This document shows positions 9,062 through 18,392 of a stretch of 64,000 nt of DNA, piece after piece; within the stretch, counting starts at the first letter, position 1; each line of letters opens with the position of its first letter. Source of the stretch: Mesorhizobium sp. B1-1-8 (lineage in GTDB: Bacteria > Pseudomonadota > Alphaproteobacteria > Rhizobiales > Rhizobiaceae); the NCBI RefSeq assembly GCF_006442795.2, contig NZ_CP083956.1:2209501-2273500 (forward strand), in the 5' to 3' direction. Below the pieces are notes generated by a model. The model worked only from the letters and a program-made list of their open reading frames with translations. It was not told the DNA's origin and searched no databases. Both the position numbers and the translations under genes were made by a program.

Positions 9062-9808
9062 TTACCATGCCTGCGGCAGAAAACTGTCGGCCTGAAGGCG
9101 CATAGCCGCCAGCGTCAGGGCAATGGCGGTGTTGGCCGGCGGCTTCTCCATATGCTGATAGCCGCTAGCACAGCGCCATGCAGCCACGCTCGTATCGTCG
9201 GCGTCTGCATCGCGTCTCGGCTCGATGATGCGGGCGTCGCAAGGGCTCTGGTCGATCTCGATCTTCCAGCCTTGCAGCGACTTCCGGGTGATTTCGGCGA
9301 CCTCGGCCAGATTGGCAGTGAGATAGGGCAGGCCTATTTCGGCTGCTTCTTCTGGCGTGCCCGGTTCGTTGACCCAACCCATGACATAGCAGATGTCAAT
9401 ATCGAGCTGCCGGTCGGGACCGGTGGCCGTTTCCAGTCGTTCTATGATTTCCCGGTATCGTCGCTGTCTGTCTGGCCAAGTCGTCAGATTGGCGGTTTTC
9501 ACCTTTGGTTCGACCGGTCCAATGCCCAAGGCCCTGCGCCTGACTATCTTGTCTTCGGGCCAGCCGGCACAGCATGCTTCGCAGCCGGCGCGCTCGGCGT
9601 CGAACCAGACCTTGGCTGCCGCCCGCTGCTCTTCGGTAGGCTCTTTGACTTTTGGAAGTCCGTCCGTCTCCCAAAGGTCGACCGCAAACATGGCGCTCAC
9701 AGCGTCCTCGATAGATACTCCAGATCGTGCAAAAACTGCCTCCGCAGCGGCAACGCCGCGGGAAAGTTCTTCCCAAATCGCGTTCTCAATGGCCAATCGA
9801 AGTGGCAT
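9062..9808 (-). CDS. Hypothetical protein, possibly with a phage ABA-sandwich-like C-terminus
   Basis: The frame could begin at 9865, but the ATG at 9808 has AGGAGG six bases upstream, so I take that start (248 residues, MPLRLAIENA). The N-terminal half is acidic and helical with three cysteines (CEACC region). The C-terminal ~100 residues (from the DIDICYVMGW region to PPANTAIALTLAAMRL) resemble the layout of the phage ABA sandwich domain, in which a closing alanine-rich helix follows a small beta sheet. The function is unknown. The neighbour upstream is divergent. Confidence 0.6.
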   Translation of the reverse strand: MPLRLAIENAIWEELSRGVAAAEAVFARSGVSIEDAVSAMFAVDLWETDGLPKVKEPTEEQRAAAKVWFDAERAGCEACCAGWPEDKIVRRRALGIGPVEPKVKTANLTTWPDRQRRYREIIERLETATGPDRQLDIDICYVMGWVNEPGTPEEAAEIGLPYLTANLAEVAEITRKSLQGWKIEIDQSPCDARIIEPRRDADADDTSVAAWRCASGYQHMEKPPANTAIALTLAAMRLQADSFLPQAW

Positions 9809-9907
9809 TTCCGCCTCCTGTGGCTGTCCTGCCAGTAGTGAACAAAAAGAGAACTCCGGAGTCAAGGTCCTCTTGACCAGGCAGGAATAGGTTCCTCATT
9901 TTAGCGT

Positions 9908-10225
9908 ATGCCGGAACAACCCGAGAAGTGGCCGCGAGGTGTTGCCTGGACCCTGACGCACGCCCATGATGCAGGGCAGGTGGCCGGCATCCAGTGCGGC
10001 CGCTGCAACCTCAAACGCTTTTACAAGCCGCTCGAGCTGCGCGAGGTGATCGGCAACGTCACGATCGATGAGGTGAGGGAAAAGGTTCGCTGCCAGAAGT
10101 GCGGAAGCCGAGAGTGGATGGACGCCGAGCTATTTCACCCATCGGGCGAACAGGCCCTTTCAATCAGATATCGGCGGCTGGTGCAGATCCGGTGGGAGAA
10201 GCGCGTCATCTGGCGGGATGAATGA
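9908..10225 (+). CDS. Small zinc-ribbon-like hypothetical protein
   Basis: The 105-residue protein has two CxxC pairs, CGRC near residue 31 and CQKC near residue 62, spaced as in a zinc ribbon. Apart from these it is basic and rich in Trp and Arg. A zinc-binding structural role is inferred; no family is recognised. The gene lies divergent from the hypothetical gene at 9062-9808. Confidence 0.6.
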   Translation: MPEQPEKWPRGVAWTLTHAHDAGQVAGIQCGRCNLKRFYKPLELREVIGNVTIDEVREKVRCQKCGSREWMDAELFHPSGEQALSIRYRRLVQIRWEKRVIWRDE

Positions 10226-10500
10226 CAGCAGACGTCCCGAAAGGGGCGGAGTTTGGGGTAGCCCAAGAGGCGCTGGCCGAGGCGGGCTCAGGTCCGCCGC
10301 CGACCCTGCGCGCCCACTCAATTGGAAGTCGGAGGCTTCATGCTTGCAGATTGATGCACCGGAAGGCGCCCAGCAAAAAGCCGCTGATAAACCGGCGAAG
10401 CGACGAGCTTTCGAAAGCGCGGCGCCTGGTCAATCCCGACTCCGCCGGGGTGGAGTTCCGCCGCGACGGGAATATGCTGAAGTTAGTGGCGGGTTTTTGA
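10222..10500 (+). CDS. Small hypothetical ORF overlapping the zinc-ribbon gene
   Basis: The ATG overlaps the stop of the preceding gene (ATGA), which could give translational coupling. The 92-residue product is basic and lacks a recognisable domain; the middle is rich in Arg and Ser. There is no independent ribosome site. It may be real or a read-through frame. Confidence 0.25.
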   Translation: MTADVPKGAEFGVAQEALAEAGSGPPPTLRAHSIGSRRLHACRLMHRKAPSKKPLINRRSDELSKARRLVNPDSAGVEFRRDGNMLKLVAGF

Positions 10501-10903
10501 CCGGGGGACAGCCAGCCATATCCCCGCAAAGAGCTCCGGCCATCGATTTCAGCAAAAAAATCAGCCGTTCAGGACGCCACCCGTCCTTCGGCGATATTCG
10601 CGGATGACGAACCACTGAGCATCGCCATGACGATCGCTCTCGCGCCGGCGGAGCAGCATTGAGGGAACGCTATAGGCGAGAGTGACGAACTGGATGCTAT
10701 TGGTGGGGCATTCGGCTGCTCGGACTGGACCGCAAGACTAGCCAACTGGAAGCGCCGACATGGGACTGCCACCGTCGCCGGTATAGCGGGCGGCAACAGA
10801 GGCCTGCCCGCACAAATCCTCTTATTCCGCAAAGCGGATAAAAGAACGACAGCGCGAAGGAGCCGGTGCAGAACGCGCCGGTCTCCCGCTGTTCGGAATT
10901 CAA
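10501..10903. other. Stretch without a recognised gene
   Basis: About 400 bp with no frame that looks coding on either strand. It lies downstream of the minus-strand glycine-zipper gene. No clear hairpin with a T-run was found. Confidence 0.5.
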
Positions 10904-11224
10904 TCAATAATTGCCGTTGTAGTACCGGTCGTCGCATGGCGCGGTGTAGATGCGGCCGTAGCGGTCCTGGTAACGACAGAGCTGGTCGCCCCGGCGCTGC
11001 GGCGTGGTGGCGCTGCCGACGACGGCGCCGAGCAGCGCACCGCTCGCCGCGCCAATCACCGTGCTCTTTGTGTTGCCGCCGATCGCCTGGCCGACCAGCG
11101 CGCCACCGGCGCCGCCGAGCAATGCGCCGGTGGTTGCCCGCTGCTGGCCTTCGGTCTGCGTCTCGCATCCGGCGAGCGCCGCAGTCATGAAAACCGCGAT
11201 AATGGCCTTCTTGATAAACATCAC
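10904..11224 (-). CDS. Glycine-zipper outer-membrane lipoprotein
   Basis: The product (~106 residues) has a short hydrophobic signal with the lipobox LAGC near residues 18-21, so it should be lipidated at that Cys. The middle (GALLGGAGGALVGQAIGG and a second block of similar form) is a Gly-rich zipper of the YMGG/SlyB type. The tail has RYQDRYGRIYTAP and two cysteines. The GTG at 11224 has GAGGA 6 bp upstream, and an ATG at 11221 follows; either may be used. Such proteins sit in the outer membrane or periplasm. The exact role is unknown. Confidence 0.75.
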   Translation of the reverse strand: MMFIKKAIIAVFMTAALAGCETQTEGQQRATTGALLGGAGGALVGQAIGGNTKSTVIGAASGALLGAVVGSATTPQRRGDQLCRYQDRYGRIYTAPCDDRYYNGNY

Positions 11225-11402
11225 TCGAACTCCTCTGAAGCCCCGGGGACTGACAGACAGGGCGAACGAAGCCCGAGTGCGGTCGCATTACGGCGGAACA
11301 GCGGCACGCAGGCTCACGAAATGAGTCAAGGTTTCCCAGCTGTTGAAGGCCATGGTTGCCAAAGGGGAAAGACGGTTCTTCCGGCGGTAACCAATCTCGC
11401 CT

Positions 11403-11666
11403 TTAGCGGGTCTTCAACGGAACCAGGAGAGTCGTGAGGGCGCTGTGGTCGCTGCTTGCCAGCACCTGATCGAGCGAGGAGGGCTCCGGAACGGCCTCGC
11501 CATCCTCCAAGATTCCGGCGACGTGAAGCGCAAGTGCCTGCTTAGCGAGCCTACGCGCTTCGTCTATGGTTGGAGCGGCCGTAACGACGCCCGGAAAGTC
11601 GGGAAAAGACAACAGGCGTGTTAACGATTCATGATTTTGCCCTGTCCAAACGAATAAGTTTGCCAT
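11403..11666 (-). CDS. HicB-like antitoxin with an abnormal N-terminus
   Basis: Residues ~20-70 fit the HicB antitoxin pattern: SFPDFPGVVTAA, then a helix TIDEARRLAKQALALHV and the LEDGEAVPEPSSL segment. The first ~20 residues do not match the usual HicB start (a Tyr-rich first strand), which suggests a frameshift or a replaced 5' end. No HicA-like gene is next to it. I regard it as an orphan, probably decaying antitoxin. Confidence 0.6.
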   Translation of the reverse strand: MANLFVWTGQNHESLTRLLSFPDFPGVVTAAPTIDEARRLAKQALALHVAGILEDGEAVPEPSSLDQVLASSDHSALTTLLVPLKTR

Positions 11667-12280
11667 GGCGGCGCGGGCCGAGTTGTGAATCGGCGGTTTC
11701 CTTTAGTGATTCGCAACGCAGGGGACGCCTTCAGGTCGCGCTGTTACTTGGGAAAACCAGCATCCCTTGCTACCCGATCTGTTCTAAAAAACGGACGACC
11801 GATTTGCGCCTCCATGCTCGTCATTCAACGTGACGTCGCCGGTCATCCAAAGCGGACGCTGCAGGCTTGGGTGGCAGGTCGCGATTGCGGAGACTTCAAT
11901 TTTCGCCAATGATGTTCGACGGAGATCAAACTAAGCAGGAAAGCCGCCCCTCAAGATTCCCCCCGGCTCTCGCGATAAATCAGCTCATCGAGCAGCGGCC
12001 GCTGCCGCCAGTCGCGACAGTACCCTTCTCGGCATCGAGCATCATTTGCTCCCGACAGCGCTGTTGGCAAGCGCAACACCGTCCGCGCGGGGGTGCTCAA
12101 TATCGCTTGACCAGTCCTGTGACTCCAGTTCGCCTAGATCGCGCGCCTTCCCGGTTTCCCAGTGGAATCGATGCGCGACCCATCCCCGACGCAGCATTGG
12201 GCGCGTCGCCTACCTCCGCGGCGCTCCGGACACCAGACCGGCAGAGCATAGGCTTTCGAGTCGCTGCGCCGCAAGGCGCT
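11667..12280. other. Stretch without a recognised gene
   Basis: About 600 bp with only chance frames. A long plus-strand frame crosses it but is the antisense shadow of the dehydrogenase gene that follows. Nothing else was seen. Confidence 0.5.
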
Positions 12281-13099
12281 TCAGCCGCCCTTTCGGTAGC
12301 GGGGCGAAAGCTCGCTGCCGCGTCCGCTGCCGAAGAGGGTCCTTCGAGCCTCCAGTTCATCGTCCAGCAGGCCGCGATCGTCCAGTGCCGGAACGCAGAC
12401 GACGTCATCGAGCTCAAGGCCGGCCAGAGAAGCCTGGACGACGGCCTCCGGCTCCATGATCGGCACGTTCGGCCGCAGGACCGGCTTGCCGTCGACGTCG
12501 TGGAATTCGGTGCGGACGACACCCGGGCACAGGGCTTGCACCTTCACTCCGGTCCCGGCGAGTTCGCTGGCAAGGGTCTCGCTGAAGGCATTGACGAACG
12601 CCTTCGTCGCCGCATAGACGGCCCGTTTGGGCAGAAACGCGTTGTCCAGCCCAGCACTGAATGCCAGCATCGAGGACACGTTGATGATCGCGCCCGACCG
12701 GCGCCCAAGCATCGCCGGCAGGACCGCCCGGCTGAGGCGCATGACGGCTGTCACCTGAACCGAGATTTCGGCCTCACCGACAGCCGGATCCAGCTCGACG
12801 AAGGGCATATAGGTCTGGAATCCGGCGTTGTTGACCAGCATCTCCACGTCGCCCACCCGTGCTCGCCTTTCGACCTCGCTCAAGCCCTCTGGTTTGGACA
12901 GGTCCGCCACGAGGATCTCGCAGTCCGCGCCGAGCGCCTCGAGTTCTTCGGCGAGACCACGCAGCCGCTCCTCCCGGCGGGCAACGAGGACCAGATCGTA
13001 GCCATCGGCCGCAAGCCGTTTTGCGAAGGTCCGCCCGATGCCCGAGGAAGCTCCCGTTACCAGCGCGCGTGCGCGCGTCACCCGATCCGTCGACACCAT
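12281..13099 (-). CDS. Short-chain dehydrogenase/reductase (SDR)
   Basis: The 272-residue protein has the classical SDR motifs in order: the nucleotide-binding TGASSGIG near residue 16, the NNAG motif near residue 90, a catalytic Ser in NVSSMLAFS, and the YAATK catalytic Tyr-Lys pair near residue 162, followed by the PG segment (LCPGVVRTEF). The substrate cannot be read from the sequence. The NAD(P) preference is probably NADP because of Arg residues after the second strand (VARREERL). The gene stands alone. Confidence 0.9.
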   Translation of the reverse strand: MVSTDRVTRARALVTGASSGIGRTFAKRLAADGYDLVLVARREERLRGLAEELEALGADCEILVADLSKPEGLSEVERRARVGDVEMLVNNAGFQTYMPFVELDPAVGEAEISVQVTAVMRLSRAVLPAMLGRRSGAIINVSSMLAFSAGLDNAFLPKRAVYAATKAFVNAFSETLASELAGTGVKVQALCPGVVRTEFHDVDGKPVLRPNVPIMEPEAVVQASLAGLELDDVVCVPALDDRGLLDDELEARRTLFGSGRGSELSPRYRKGG

Positions 13100-13573
13100 G
13101 GATGGCTCTCCCGACAGAAATCTCGAGGCGGCACTATGATCGGGGCTGCGAGGACAATCAAGCCGCAGTCCGAATCTCGGATGCTTGATTCCAATGTGTT
13201 GATGACCTTGCCGACATTCGGAGGCTCATCCGTAGGCGATCGGTTTCGCGCCTGATGTCGACCGTTCCGAGGCTTCCGGCTGTTCCCTGAACCAGACATC
13301 GGGTGTGCCGCGCTGTGGCCTGCTGTAGTGATCCAAAACGCTCCCATCTGCAGCCGCCGACGCTCTTGTGAATAATGAACAAGGCCTCCTTGCCGGAAAG
13401 CTGCGCGCCCCGCCCCGGAGCGCTGCCTCCAGTGCCGTCAATCAGATTGGTCCAATACGGTGAACGGGCGCTTGCTATCTACAGCCGAGCCAATTGTCTT
13501 GCGGCCAACAGCCCGCCTCGGCTTGACCGCCGGGCAACTCGCCCGACGGTCCGTGTTCATGCCGATCGTCACC
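13100..13573. other. Stretch without a recognised gene
   Basis: About 470 bp between two minus-strand genes. No frame looks coding and no clear regulatory element was found. Confidence 0.5.
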
Positions 13574-14245
13574 TCAGCCTTCAACATAGACGATGCGGCG
13601 CGTTGATGGCTCAACCAGCACCGGGCGGTTGTTCACGTACACATATCGATACCGGTAGTTCGGGATCTTCTGTAGGGCCACCGTGTCAGGCAGCGTCGCG
13701 CCGGTCACAACCTTACCTTGAAGGTAAACAGGCTTGACCCGATGCGCACTGATGTAAGTGCGCACCTGTTCGGGCGGATTGATCACGGTGCCGGCTGCGC
13801 CGCCGCCGACGACCCCCGCCGCGCCGCCCACAGCAGCGCCAACCGGCCCTCCGATAATGGCGCCGGCGATCGCTCCGGTAGCGCCGCCGGCGACGGCTCC
13901 GGCATTGCCGCCTTGATTGCGAGGAGGTTTCACGACCGCGATGCCGGAATCGGCCGGCCGCTCGGTTAGGATCACCCGATTGCCGCCGAATTCTGCGGTG
14001 ACGTAGTCGGAATAGACCCAGCCTTGGCCACCGGCCTCGGCGATGGTGCACCATTTGGAGTTTTGCAGGCAGCCGTTCAGTGTGGCCGTCTGGCCCGCCC
14101 GCAGCACGCCAATGACCGGATACTGTGAGCCCGGACCGGCGCGAACGTTAAGGTTTGTAGCGGCGGATACGGGAGTGTCAGCAAAAGCTGCGCCAGACAG
14201 CGCGACAAGCGCGCCTGTTACAACGGGTAACAAAAGCCTTTTCAT
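13574..14245 (-). CDS. Secreted SH3-domain / DUF1236 protein
   Basis: The 223-residue protein has a signal peptide (residues 1-22, ending GAAFA). A bacterial SH3 domain follows (ATNLNVRAGPGSQYPVIGVL at ~29-48, then GWVYSDYV). A central Gly/Ala zipper of ~45 residues comes next, and the C-terminus has the DUF1236 pattern with the YRYVYVNNRPVLVEP segment. It is probably periplasmic or surface-bound and binds cell-wall material. The architecture is common in Mesorhizobium and related genera; the biochemical role is not established. Confidence 0.82.
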   Translation of the reverse strand: MKRLLLPVVTGALVALSGAAFADTPVSAATNLNVRAGPGSQYPVIGVLRAGQTATLNGCLQNSKWCTIAEAGGQGWVYSDYVTAEFGGNRVILTERPADSGIAVVKPPRNQGGNAGAVAGGATGAIAGAIIGGPVGAAVGGAAGVVGGGAAGTVINPPEQVRTYISAHRVKPVYLQGKVVTGATLPDTVALQKIPNYRYRYVYVNNRPVLVEPSTRRIVYVEG

Positions 14246-14505
14246 CGTTCTCTCTCCGTTTCATGGTTCCCTCAGAGCCAAAAACGAGGAACAACCATGT
14301 GCGTTCCGGCTAAAATTCCGCGTGCTTGTATTAAGGCATGCATTCGCGACGACATAGGCTGAACATCGCAGCCTAAAATTTGAGTAATTCCGATGCAGTG
14401 TTGACGCCTCAACGCGTCCGGCATTTTACGCCGCCTTTTTTTAGCGCTCAAACCACCCAAGAAATCGCATTGACGGGAAGGCAAATGAGCGTTATTGAAC
14501 AGGAT

Positions 14506-14517
14506 TATACAAGTATA
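14506..14517. promoter_or_regulatory. Candidate GntR operator
   Basis: The inverted repeat TATAC-AA-GTATA lies 16 bp before the start codon of the GntR gene. A TTGACG at 14470-14475 with a TATTGA-like hexamer 17 bp further on could be the promoter, which would place the repeat at the transcription start. GntR proteins of the HutC branch bind short palindromes with GT...AC arms. Autoregulation is inferred. Confidence 0.4.
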
Positions 14518-14533
14518 TTGGACAGGTTCACAT

Positions 14534-15259
14534 ATGGCTCGATCTCCATTTCCCCTGTCGCCTGGCGTTGCGAAGCCGGAGAAGATCGCGACCGTTCTCG
14601 AAAAGGAAATTCGCTCCGGCGTTCTGGGCTTTGGCGACCGTCTGCAGAGCGAGAACGAGCTGGTGCAGCGCTTCTCCGTCAGCCGCAACACGGTGCGCAA
14701 GGGATTGGAGGAGCTTTCCAATCGCGGCCTCATCACGACCCGCGTCGGCATCGGCTCATTCGTCACCTTCGACGGAAAGAGGGTTGACGATTCTATCGGC
14801 TGGTCAAGGGCGTTGGCCAATGCCGGAGCGAACGCCGAGACGCGCACGCTACGACTGGAGGTCATCGAGGATGCTGAATTGGCTGCGAAGCTGGGTATAA
14901 ACAACCCAGCTTTCATCGCTGTCGACCGCGTGCGCAGCAATGCCGCTGACGGTCATGCAATCTCTATAGAACGCAGCCGCATGCCTCTGTCCCCGGAGTT
15001 GGAGGAAGTCCCGCTCAAGGGTCTGCGCGAGGGCTCTCTTCACCAGACACTGCGCAGCGCTGGTCTGGTGCCCGATCACGGCGAGGAGTGGGTCGATATC
15101 GAGATGTTGAGCGGTGAGGACGCCGCGGTCCTCAATTGTCCACCGGGCACGCCGTTCCTTCGTGGCCGGCGACTAACGCGGGCCGCCGACGGCCGGCCGA
15201 TCGAATATGTCGTCAGCCTACTCAATCCCCAGCACTTCGCCCTGCATCTGGAGTTTTGA
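14534..15259 (+). CDS. GntR-family regulator (HutC/UTRA type)
   Basis: The 241-residue protein has an N-terminal winged helix (residues ~15-80) with the GntR pattern LQSENELVQRFSVSRNTVRK. A UTRA ligand-binding domain (~95-235) follows. The frame could start at a TTG at 14495, but the ATG at 14534 gives the normal N-terminal length. It is the first gene of an operon for an ADP-ribosylglycohydrolase, a PfkB kinase and an ABC importer, so its ligand is probably the imported compound or its phosphate. It corresponds in position to yegW of E. coli. Confidence 0.88.
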   Translation: MARSPFPLSPGVAKPEKIATVLEKEIRSGVLGFGDRLQSENELVQRFSVSRNTVRKGLEELSNRGLITTRVGIGSFVTFDGKRVDDSIGWSRALANAGANAETRTLRLEVIEDAELAAKLGINNPAFIAVDRVRSNAADGHAISIERSRMPLSPELEEVPLKGLREGSLHQTLRSAGLVPDHGEEWVDIEMLSGEDAAVLNCPPGTPFLRGRRLTRAADGRPIEYVVSLLNPQHFALHLEF

Positions 15260-15262
15260 GCG

Positions 15263-16300
15263 ATGACGGAGAGGAACAGGGAGGTGGTGGTTGATCGGGC
15301 GATGGGCGCGCTGCTGGGCGGCGCGCTTGGCGATGCTCTGGGCATGCCGACGCAGCTTCTGTCGCCAATCGAGATCAGGTCGGCATATGGCTTTGTCGAC
15401 AGGTTCGTCGCGCCGGTGCCGGATCATCCGGTCTCGCGCGGCCTGCCGGCAGGCGCCATCACCGACGATACGGAACAGACCCTGTTGCTCGGCCGCATCC
15501 TATTGGAATCGCGGCCCGCCTTCGACCATCGCCGCTGGGTGAACGCGCTGCTCGACTGGGAGCGCGACGTCAAGGCTCGCGGCTCCTACGACCTGCTCGG
15601 GCCCTCAACCAAGCGCGCCATAGACGCCATCAATGACGGGATCGAGCCCGAGGAAGCCGGGCGCAGCGGCGACACCAACGGAGCGGCGATGCGGATCGCC
15701 CCGGTCGGCATCTTAATGCCGCCGGGATCCCTGGATGCATTGGTCGCCAAAGTGGACGAGACATGCCGCGCAACCCACAACACCTCCATTGCCATCGCGG
15801 CCGCGGCGGCTGTTGCGGCCGCAGTCAGTTGGGGCGTATCCGGCGCGAGCTGGCGAGAAGCGTCCGGCCATGCTGCCGAGGCGGCCAGGCGTGGTGCGGC
15901 TCTCGGGCGTTGGACCACAGGCGGCAACATAGCTGCGCGCATCGACTGGGCGCGGGCGCTTGTGCGTGGCAAGCCGTATGACGAGGCCATAGCGCTGATT
16001 GTCGATCTGGTCGGCACCGGCGTCATCAGCCAGGAGTCGATACCCGCCGCTTTCGCGGTTTTGGAAGTAGCCCGGGGCGATCCGTGGCAGGCGGCCGTCA
16101 TCGCCGCCAACCTCGGCGGCGATACCGACACGATCGGAGCAATCGCTGCTGGCATGGCTGGCGCATGCGCTGGATTTTCCACGCTGCCGGGGGACAGGAT
16201 TGCCGAGTTGAAGGGTCTCGATCTGGACGAGGTACGCCGGCTCGCCGGCGATCTCGTTTCGGCACGTTTGGCGCAAGGCGGTGGGAAGGCGGCAGTATGA
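15263..16300 (+). CDS. ADP-ribosylglycohydrolase family protein (YegU-like)
   Basis: The 345-residue protein has the family signature GALLGGALGDALGMP (residues ~15-29), the metal-binding AITDDTEQT (~66), GDTNGAAMRIAPVG (~137) and GDTDTIGAIAAGMAGA (~285). These are the Asp-rich Mg-binding segments of the fold, all present. The family cleaves N-glycosidic bonds to ribose in ADP-ribosylated proteins or small molecules. Its place beside a PfkB kinase and an importer suggests a small-molecule ribosyl substrate. It starts 3 bp after the regulator stops and overlaps the kinase gene (ATGA). Confidence 0.88.
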   Translation: MTERNREVVVDRAMGALLGGALGDALGMPTQLLSPIEIRSAYGFVDRFVAPVPDHPVSRGLPAGAITDDTEQTLLLGRILLESRPAFDHRRWVNALLDWERDVKARGSYDLLGPSTKRAIDAINDGIEPEEAGRSGDTNGAAMRIAPVGILMPPGSLDALVAKVDETCRATHNTSIAIAAAAAVAAAVSWGVSGASWREASGHAAEAARRGAALGRWTTGGNIAARIDWARALVRGKPYDEAIALIVDLVGTGVISQESIPAAFAVLEVARGDPWQAAVIAANLGGDTDTIGAIAAGMAGACAGFSTLPGDRIAELKGLDLDEVRRLAGDLVSARLAQGGGKAAV

Positions 16301-17280
16301 GCGGGCGTCTCGTCCATATCGGCAGCGCGGTGGTCGATTACGTCTACCGCATCGACGCCTTGCCGGCGTCCGGGACGGAGAAGACTGCTTCGAGCTATGC
16401 GCAGGTCGCCGGCGGCGGTTTCAACATGATGGTCGCGGCCAGCCGCACCGGCATGAAGGTGGTATTCGCAGGCCAGCTCGGCAGCGGACCTAACGGCGAC
16501 TTCCTGCGCACCGCCTTCGCCGAGGCGGGGATCGAAACGCTGACGCCGCCATCGCCTGTCATGGACAGCGGCAATTGCGTCGCCATGATCTCGGACGATG
16601 CCGAGCGCACCTTCGTGTCGTGGCCGGGTGCCGAAAGCGTGCTGAGCCTCGACATGATGGCGCCGGTGATGGTTGCGCCGGGGGACTGGGTGTTCACTTC
16701 AGGCTATACGCTGAGCTACCCTGGGAGCCGCGACGCCCTGACCGACTGGATCGAGGCGCTTCCGGCCGGATCACGTTTCGTCTTCGACCCGACGCCGGTC
16801 ATTTCAGACATTCCGCGCTCCATCCTGTCGCGGGTGCTTGCCCGTGTCACCTGGTTGAGCTGCAACGCCACCGAAGCGGCCGAGATTGCCGGTCCGGGCG
16901 ATGTGGGAGCACTCGCGGCGCGGCTTCTCGCCGACCATTGCCCACAGGCGGCCGGCGTCATCATCCGCTCTGGCGCGAAGGGCTGCCATGTGCGGCTGGC
17001 AGACGGCTCCGCCCGGACCATTCCCGGTTTCAAGGTTCCGGCCATCGACACCAACGGCGCCGGCGACACCCATATCGGCGCTTTCGTCAGCGCGTTGGCG
17101 CGCGACACGCGCCCCTTCGAGGCGGCGCACTACGCCAATGCGGCGGCGGCCATTTCGGTTACCCGTCACGGCGGTTCATCGGCGCCAACCGAGGAGGAAA
17201 TACAGACTTTCCTGAGCCATGCGGGCGGTCCTTCGACCGGTGCGCCAGGCCAGACCCAGAAGGCCCACAAGACAGCCTGA
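16297..17280 (+). CDS. PfkB-family carbohydrate / nucleoside kinase (YegV-like)
   Basis: The ATG overlaps the preceding stop codon. The 327-residue protein has the N-terminal substrate-binding Gly pattern (VAGGGFNMMVAASRTG, ~36-51) and the C-terminal PfkB signature DTNGAGDTHIGAF (~248-260) with the catalytic Asp. Ribokinase-family enzymes phosphorylate sugars or nucleosides. With the glycohydrolase upstream, phosphorylation of a released ribosyl unit, or of the intact nucleoside-like compound, is the simplest reading. The C-terminal ~15 residues are low in complexity. Confidence 0.88.
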   Translation: MSGRLVHIGSAVVDYVYRIDALPASGTEKTASSYAQVAGGGFNMMVAASRTGMKVVFAGQLGSGPNGDFLRTAFAEAGIETLTPPSPVMDSGNCVAMISDDAERTFVSWPGAESVLSLDMMAPVMVAPGDWVFTSGYTLSYPGSRDALTDWIEALPAGSRFVFDPTPVISDIPRSILSRVLARVTWLSCNATEAAEIAGPGDVGALAARLLADHCPQAAGVIIRSGAKGCHVRLADGSARTIPGFKVPAIDTNGAGDTHIGAFVSALARDTRPFEAAHYANAAAAISVTRHGGSSAPTEEEIQTFLSHAGGPSTGAPGQTQKAHKTA

Positions 17281-17284
17281 AAAG

Positions 17285-17299
17285 CCCGGGAAGCGGGCG
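17285..17299 (+). other. Small intercistronic hairpin
   Basis: GCCCG-GGAAG-CGGGC lies between the kinase gene and the substrate-binding-protein gene. It has no T-run. It may be an RNA processing or stability element. A GAGAGGAG ribosome site follows before the next ATG. Confidence 0.4.
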
Positions 17300-17319
17300 T
17301 ACACAGAGAGGAGCAAACC

Positions 17320-18381
17320 ATGCGCATGCCTGACTTGACTGCCCTGCTGACGGCCACCGCCGTCTTCACCTCCGCGCTCGCCTTTGCGGCCAAGGCCGAC
17401 GAAGTGCATGTGCTCAACTGGAAGGGCTATGGCGCCGACGAACCCTGGGCCATTGCAGCCTTCGAGAAGGCGACCGGCAACAAGGTCGTCAACGACTTCT
17501 TCAATTCCGAACAGGAAATGCTGACCAAGATCCGGACCAATCCCGGGCTCTACGACGTCGTCATGATCAACGCCGCCTTCAATGACCAGGCGATGGCGGA
17601 AAAGCTGATCCAGCCTATCGACACCTCCAAGTTGCCGAACTATGCCGACATCAGCAGGGACAAGGCTAGTTCGCCGATGCTCGACCATGACGGCAAGGTC
17701 TATGGCGTGCCGTGGGTCTGGGGCCTGACGGCGCTCGCCATCAACGACAAATCCTTCGACAAGCCGCCGACGTCCATCGCCGAGATGTGGAATCCCGCCC
17801 ACAAGGGCCGCGTCATCATCCGCGACGACGCCGTCGAAGCGGTCCAGTTCGGCGCTATCGCCACCGGCCAGAACATCAACGACATCAAGGATATGGGTGC
17901 GGTCAAGGCGAAGCTCACCTCGCTGATGCCGCAGATCAAGACCTTCTGGAGCTCGGAGAACGACTGGAACCAGATGGTCGCCTCCAACCAGATCGACATC
18001 GGAACCTATTGGAGCGGCTCGGCCGACCGCGCCAAGACCCACTTCAAGCTGCCGGTCTCGCTGGTCATCCCTCAGGAAGGCGCGGTCGCCTGGCTTGACG
18101 CCTTTTCAATTCCGGTCGGTTCCAAGAACGTCGCCGGCGCCGAGGCCTTCATCAACTACATGATCGACCCGAAATTCTATGTCGAATGGGTCACCAAGGT
18201 TGGCGCTCCGGTTTCGGCTAACACCAAGGCGGTGGGAGCGTTGCCCGAAGATGCCTTCAACCGCAAGGTGATGGGCAGCCCCGAGGTGGCCAAGCGCATC
18301 CAGTTCCAGGCACCGATCACCGATGCCCAGCGAAAAGCCTATCTGGCGCTGTGGCAGCAGCTGAAGGTCGACGTGAAGTAA
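17320..18381 (+). CDS. ABC transporter substrate-binding protein, polyamine (PotD) type
   Basis: The 353-residue protein has a Sec signal peptide (residues ~1-27, ending AAKADE). The mature part begins VHVLNWKGYGADEPW and has the layout of spermidine/putrescine-binding proteins (family SBP_bac_8 type), including a DVVMINAAF-like hinge segment. It captures the substrate in the periplasm for the two permeases and ATPase downstream. The ligand is not necessarily a polyamine, because this subclass also handles opines and nucleoside-like cations. A hairpin separates it from the permease genes. Confidence 0.9.
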   Translation: MRMPDLTALLTATAVFTSALAFAAKADEVHVLNWKGYGADEPWAIAAFEKATGNKVVNDFFNSEQEMLTKIRTNPGLYDVVMINAAFNDQAMAEKLIQPIDTSKLPNYADISRDKASSPMLDHDGKVYGVPWVWGLTALAINDKSFDKPPTSIAEMWNPAHKGRVIIRDDAVEAVQFGAIATGQNINDIKDMGAVKAKLTSLMPQIKTFWSSENDWNQMVASNQIDIGTYWSGSADRAKTHFKLPVSLVIPQEGAVAWLDAFSIPVGSKNVAGAEAFINYMIDPKFYVEWVTKVGAPVSANTKAVGALPEDAFNRKVMGSPEVAKRIQFQAPITDAQRKAYLALWQQLKVDVK

Positions 18382-18392
18382 CCAGACGCTGA

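Noticed and set aside
10569..11288. A 239-residue minus-strand frame around the glycine-zipper lipoprotein
   Set aside because: The lipoprotein frame has a signal, lipobox and ribosome site; the longer frame has none.
11867..13255. A 462-residue plus-strand frame
   Set aside because: It is antisense to the short-chain dehydrogenase, which has full catalytic motifs.
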